A stretch of 20,255 nt of DNA from Chara braunii (taxonomy: Eukaryota > Streptophyta > Charophyceae > Charales > Characeae): NCBI GenBank assembly GCA_003427395.1, contig BFEA01001200.1:68268-88522 (forward strand), written 5' to 3'. Below the pieces are notes generated by a model. It made no database searches, was not told where the DNA came from, and worked only from the letters and a program-made list of their open reading frames with translations. Position 1 is the stretch's first letter. Every line of letters starts with the position of its first letter. The position numbers were made by a program, and so were the translations under genes. Of this stretch, positions 17,315-20,255 are shown piece after piece.

Positions 17315-17695
17315 GTCTTTTCTTGCAGTCCAGTCGGGGGTTGGTCCCCAAGGGCCTGGCCCTACTGAGGGCCTCGCCACACCACTGTCCAAACGAAAAG
17401 AGTACCCGTGCATCTTCTGGAGAAATTCTTGTTTCAACAGTGGTGTGGCGAGGCCCTACGCGAAACTGAGTAACCTGTCTTTTCTTGAAGTAAAGTCGGG
17501 AGTTCGTCCCCAAGGGCCTCGCCACACCGCCGTCCAAACGAAAAGAGTACCTGTGCATCCTTTGGAGAAAGTGGCAAGATGCATCCCTTGCTATAAATAG
17601 TAATGGATGCATCTTGCAGCTTTTCTCTAGAAAGATACACTTGTACTTTTCTCGTTTCAACAGTGGTGTGACGAGGCCCAAAGCAAAGCTGGGTA
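17315..17695. mobile_element. Two tandem copies of a foldback element
   Basis: Unit 1 (17315-17476) and unit 2 (17477-17695) are colinear. Both start GTCTTTTCTTG.AGT..AGTCGGG and run through GTCCCCAAGGGCCT. Each then carries terminal inverted repeats: GGGCCTCGCCACACC on the left and its complement on the right, followed by a C.AA.GC.AA.CTG.GTAA.-type right flank. In unit 2 the arms extend about 75 bp each (17514-17679) around CTATAAATAGT. In unit 1 an internal part is deleted, leaving a perfect 20-bp stem (17369-17388 with 17437-17456). This may be a non-autonomous foldback or MITE family; no target duplication was identified. Confidence 0.8.
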
Positions 17696-17872
17696 ATGCT
17701 CCCAGTAATTGGTTTCTGGTTCGTTCCGGGTAGACTTCGAGGACCCGGGCCTCGAGAAGTATTTATACCGGACGTTGGGCCCGATTCCCTAACATGTGCA
17801 GCTCCCCACGCATAGAAAGGCTTTAGCAGTTCCCGAAATGGAGCAAAAAAGGCAACCCTATATCTTCCAAGC

Positions 17873-18312
17873 ATCTAGCGGCCTAGCCCAATTGATTAGG
17901 CACGCAAGTGGCATTCAGGATATCATGGGTTCAATCCCCATGGCCGCCTGTAACACTCTTGGTGCCAACCAACTGAGATAGTCAGCTGGATTCTCCCAGT
18001 CGGTATTAGTAAGGTCTTCAGCCAACACGGGTGTGAGTGCGTGTGTGAGTGGGTTGCATGTGGTGTGTGGGAGAGTGTTGGCTTTAGACACTACTGTTAC
18101 TCGATGGGGGTGGGGGAAGATGAAAAGGGAGGCACAGTTACTGGCAAATGCTAGTGGTAGGTTCTGAAAAAAAAGATATGTTTCAAGACATGGCAGAATG
18201 CCAGTAAAAAGATATCTGAGGTGAGAGAAAAATATATGGCTGTCCCCCGACGAGGAGAAGGCAGCTTTAAAAAAAAAAAGAAAAAAAAAAATAATAATAA
18301 TAATAATAATAA
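17873..18312 (+). mobile_element. tRNA-derived SINE, family 2
   Basis: About 440 bp with a tRNA-like head (17877-17948), an unrelated body, and an A-rich tail ending in (AAT) repeats (18270-18312). It is flanked by TTCCAAGC at 17865-17872 and again at 18313-18320, an exact 8-bp target-site duplication. A tRNA head, a body without coding potential and a simple-repeat tail define a SINE moved by LINE machinery and transcribed by Pol III. The related copy B at about 18554-18942 lacks it, which gives an empty site. The only other SINEs in the window belong to a different family. Confidence 0.87.
17877..17948 (+). ncRNA. tRNA-like head of SINE 2, not a working tRNA
   Basis: The 72-nt length is canonical. 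GCGGCC at 17878-17883 pairs with GGCCGC at 17942-17947. The D arm is GCC/GGC with A-box-like TAGCCCAATTGATTAGG. The T arm is perfect, ATGGG and CCCAT around TTCAATC (17925-17941). The expected anticodon stem (17903-17907 with 17915-17919) does not pair, so it is a tRNA relic that mainly keeps the Pol III A and B boxes. Confidence 0.82.
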
Positions 18313-18556
18313 TTCCAAGCCCCACTGCGGGTAATGACTGGCACAGTTTTAGACTCCTGCTAAACTTGCACACTTTGGGGCTCACACCATGACACCGCCG
18401 CCGATTTGTCTTTTTTTGCCTATTTCAAACTAAAAGTGTGTCACAGAAACAGTTGCCCCCCCCCAAAAAAAGGGGCAAGCACGTTGGAGTCACACCCAAC
18501 GTTCAGAATAGGCAACTTTAGCAGTTCCCGAAATGGAGCAAAAAAGGTGACCCTAA

Positions 18557-18927
18557 GGGCATACTCACACAGCGGTGGCAGTCTAGCAAAATCTGCTGAA
18601 TTTTTTTCCCCATGTTTGCTGAAATCATACCCCGCCTGGTCACACATGGGTTGCAAATCAGAAAGGACACGAGCGGGACTCTCTGGCAATTGGTGCCTCG
18701 CATGGTCACAAAGCGCGGAAATTTTCTCTTGCGACTTCCCAAAAGGCGAAAGAGAATTTGCCACCATCTCTCGAGGTGGTAGCAAAATGCCCATCCCCGC
18801 GGCCCCCCAGGCCGCTGACAAATGCTACCCCGTTTGCAATTTTGGTGGTCAGAAAACCTTAGTGTGACTATAACAGCATAGCAGATTTTGCGATTTAGCA
18901 AAAAAAACGGCTAGTGTTAGTATGCCC
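18557..18927. mobile_element. 371-bp MITE with TAA target duplication
   Basis: Terminal inverted repeats GGGCATACTCACAC (left) and the complement of GTGTTAGTATGCCC (right) match at 13 of 14 positions. Inside them AGCAAAATCTGCT and AGCAGATTTTGC continue the inverted symmetry. TAA lies on both sides (18554-18556 and 18928-18930). A 3-bp TWA duplication with GG-starting TIRs fits the PIF/Harbinger (Tourist-like) class by general knowledge. No transposase is encoded. Copy A carries the uninterrupted sequence at this site. Confidence 0.85.
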
Positions 18928-19051
18928 TAAATCTGCCACGCACCACTGCAGGTAATGACTGGTGCAATTTTAGACCCCCGCTCAACTTGCACATTTTGAA
19001 ACTAGCACCATGACACGGCGCCACTTTGTCTTTTCTTGCCTATTTCAAACT

Positions 19052-19216
19052 TTTTTTTTTGAAACTACACTATGTTCTTCTCTCAATTTTTTTTTTGCCT
19101 TTCACTACCTTCCTACCACTACTCAGACTCTATAGAGGGGACCCCACCCCATCTCTGACTACCGCTGTTGGGGTAGGGGGCAACATGAAGGCAACATGAA
19201 GTACCCCGTTTGCGAG
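19052..19216 (-). mobile_element. 165-bp retroposed insertion with 14-bp target duplication
   Basis: GCCTATTTCAAACT lies exactly on both sides (19038-19051 and 19217-19230), and copy A has it once (18419-18432 region). The insertion starts with nine T on the plus strand, that is, ends in an A tail on the minus strand, and has a second T-rich run near 19088-19098. An A tail with a 14-bp duplication indicates LINE-type target-primed insertion. The source sequence is unknown; it could be a short SINE or a retrotranscribed small RNA. Confidence 0.8.
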
Positions 19217-19274
19217 GCCTATTTCAAACTAAAAGTGTGTCACAGCCACAGTTTCCCCCCAAAAGAAAAAAAAG

Positions 19275-19477
19275 CAAGAGCCTAGCTCAGTGGGTGCACC
19301 CAGGAAGTTCGCATGAACTGTTGACATTTAGACCCGAGTTCAAATCCAGATGATGGTACACCATGAGTAAAATCAAATACTTCTGAATTGCCTGGGGCCG
19401 GTCAGCTCAATAATGGTATCTCAATGCCGTCGCCCTTTACAAACAGGACGGGGAAAAAAAAAAAAAAAAAAAAAAAA
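19275..19477 (+). mobile_element. SINE family 1, best copy
   Basis: The A box CCTAGCTCAGTGGG (19281-19294) matches the Pol III consensus closely, and the B-box-like GAGTTCAAATCC lies at about 19336-19347. The body holds CCATGAGTAAAATC, TCTGAATTGCCTGGGGCCGG and TCAATGCCGTCGCCCTTTAC, and the tail is 24 consecutive A (19454-19477). It is colinear with 2447-2640. A clear target duplication is not visible because the left flank is itself A-rich. The long pure A tail suggests this is the youngest of the three copies. Confidence 0.82.
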
Positions 19478-19600
19478 GAGACTGCACACGCACTGCAGCG
19501 TGTCAGTAGATGGTGCGTCCACGTGTTGCAAAACAGGTCATCAACCTCTCAGGGAAGAGACACTAGGCCCTTTCAAACGGATTTCTGGACGTCATTGCTG

Positions 19601-19920
19601 TCAGGTGCATCCAATACGAACCGTAATTGCGGTCAGATGCATCCAGGAAAGTCTCTCAGATAGATCAGCGGGTAGGCCTCCAGTCTGCGGTCAGATGCAT
19701 CCAGGAAAGTCTCTCAGATAGATCAGCAGGTAGGCCTCCAGTCTTTTGACAAAATGATGATCTATGGTTTATCTCCTTCCCTTCCCCCTCCCCGGGCCCC
19801 GCCGCACCTCTATCTTCACTCCGCCGAATGATGGTCTGGACATAGTTGCCGTCAGGTACATCCAGCATGAACTGTAATAGCAGTCAGATACATCTGGAAA
19901 AGTTTTCAGTAGATTCGGTG
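19601..19920 (+). repeat. 58-bp tandem duplication plus a diverged copy
   Basis: GCGGTCAGATGCATCCAGG onward is repeated at 19629-19686 and 19687-19744 with one or two changes. The larger unit, TCTGGACGTCATTGCTGTCAGGTGCATCCA..., has a diverged partner at about 19832-19915, with GTCAGGTACATCCAGCATGA and GTCAGATACATCTGG. No gene function is assigned. Confidence 0.85.
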
Positions 19921-20024
19921 AGTAACCATCGCCAGAAGACAGCGTTCAGCGAGAAGTGCACTGTCCCGACTGCCACGATATCCCACCACGACGCCAACCG
20001 TCTTAAGACCCGAAAACAAGGTAC

Positions 20025-20170
20025 GTACCTTGTATTCAAGTTACCTCCACAAAATGAGTTCTCAGAAATCGCTGTTAAGTTTTCGAATAGAAGGTACCCT
20101 CGAATACAAGACATGTACCTTGTATTCGAATACAGCGTGTGTACCTTGTATTCGAGGTGTGCCTTGTTCA
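20025..20170. repeat. Cluster of TGTACCTTGTATTCGA repeats, partly inverted
   Basis: GTACCTTGTATTC occurs directly at about 20034, 20115 and 20141. An inverted relative, TCGAATACAAG, lies at about 20100, and AAGGTACGTACCTT at 20028-20041 is a perfect palindrome. This short cluster could fold and could be the end of a repeat continuing beyond the array; unassigned. Confidence 0.7.
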
Positions 20171-20173
20171 CGT

Positions 20174-20175
<2 letters not shown>

Positions 20176-20250
<75 letters not shown>
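20176..20250 (+). repeat. (TC)n microsatellite at window end
   Basis: About 75 bases of alternating TC run nearly to the last base, which then changes to TGTGT. The array may be cut by the window edge. Confidence 0.95.

Positions 20251-20255
<5 letters not shown>

Larger units (their letters stand above)
17820..18517 (+). repeat. Old repeat X, copy A (split by a SINE)
   Basis: CTTTAGCAGTTCCCGAAATG through AAAAAAGGCAACCCTATATC, then after the SINE at 17873-18312 CCCACTGCGGGTAATGACTGG, GCCTATTTCAAACTAAAAGT and CCCCCAAAAAAAGGGGCAAG. With the insertion removed it is colinear with copy B, giving a unit of about 250 bp. Its minus strand reads FFAPFRELLK in both copies, but no protein is assigned. 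Confidence 0.82.
18518..19275 (+). repeat. Old repeat X, copy B (split by two insertions)
   Basis: CTTTAGCAGTTCCCGAAATG at 18518, then GGTGACCCTAA, is interrupted by the MITE (18557-18927). It resumes with ATCTGCCACGCACCACTGCA and GGTAATGACTGG, is interrupted again at 19052-19216, and ends AAAAGTGTGTCACAG then CCCCCCAAAAG. Without the two insertions it aligns with copy A through its whole length. A SINE 1 copy adjoins its right end. Confidence 0.82.

Noticed and set aside
17877-17948. A functional tRNA gene
   Set aside because: Acceptor, D and T arms pair, but the anticodon stem does not, and the unit continues into a SINE body with tail and target duplication.
18928-18930. CCCTAA as a telomere-like repeat
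   Set aside because: It occurs once on each side as MITE end plus TAA duplication, with no tandem array.

Overview
The window looks like gene-poor nuclear DNA from a large, repeat-rich plant-lineage genome. The only well-supported host gene is a spliced protein phosphatase on the minus strand. Its best family match, from memory of the family, is the plant PP7 type of PPP serine/threonine phosphatase. GT-AG introns longer than 1 kb, an L1-like LINE, tRNA-derived SINEs, a TAA-flanked MITE, many minisatellites and long G, C and A runs fit a streptophyte. The general look (C/T-rich tracts, AAGTCAAGGGCAC-type minisatellites) suggests a charophyte alga such as Chara, but that is an impression and was not tested. 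I see no bacterial, organellar or viral genes.

Layout. 1-5.07 kb: the PP7-like gene on the minus strand. Two coding exons (4927-4664 and 3316-2660) are secure and a short terminal exon (642-544) is possible. Its introns hold a SINE that abuts a splice donor, a 170-bp tandem duplication, a 75-bp tandem repeat and a 112-nt foldback. Upstream (N-terminal) exons were not found. 5.13-5.27 kb: a long (GA)n array with one unresolved base. 5.3-6.05 kb: nothing recognised. 6.06-8.83 kb: a decayed LINE whose reverse transcriptase is split head-to-head. The N-terminal half lies on the minus strand and the C-terminal half on the plus strand, as expected of twin-priming 5' inversion. 8.84-9.2 kb: CG-rich unassigned DNA. 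9.2-11.16 kb: a strongly pyrimidine-biased strand with a 141-bp tandem duplication, lying directly upstream of a frameshifted LINE ORF1/Gag-like gene with a CCHC knuckle (11.19-13.29 kb). It may be the 5' UTR of that second element.

13.2-15.65 kb: minisatellite arrays of the AAGTCAAGGGCAC family in both orientations, with unassigned DNA between them. 15.65-17.3 kb: mostly unassigned, with an 8-bp-unit GTGTAGGT array and one exon-like segment. 17.3-17.7 kb: two tandem copies of a foldback element, the longer one a near-perfect hairpin of about 166 nt. 17.82-19.28 kb: two tandem copies of an old repeat of about 250 bp. Copy A carries a tRNA-derived SINE with an 8-bp target duplication. Copy B carries a 371-bp TIR element with a TAA duplication and a 165-bp poly(T)-starting insertion with a 14-bp duplication. 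Each copy supplies an empty site for the other's insertions. 19.28-20.26 kb: a second-family SINE with a 24-A tail, a 58-bp tandem duplication, a small palindromic repeat cluster and a (TC)n array at the window end.

The genes do not form a pathway. Apart from the phosphatase, the interest lies in how mobile elements and repeats are nested and rearranged. Most long open frames in 9.2-11.1 kb and around the (GA)n array are artefacts of base composition.
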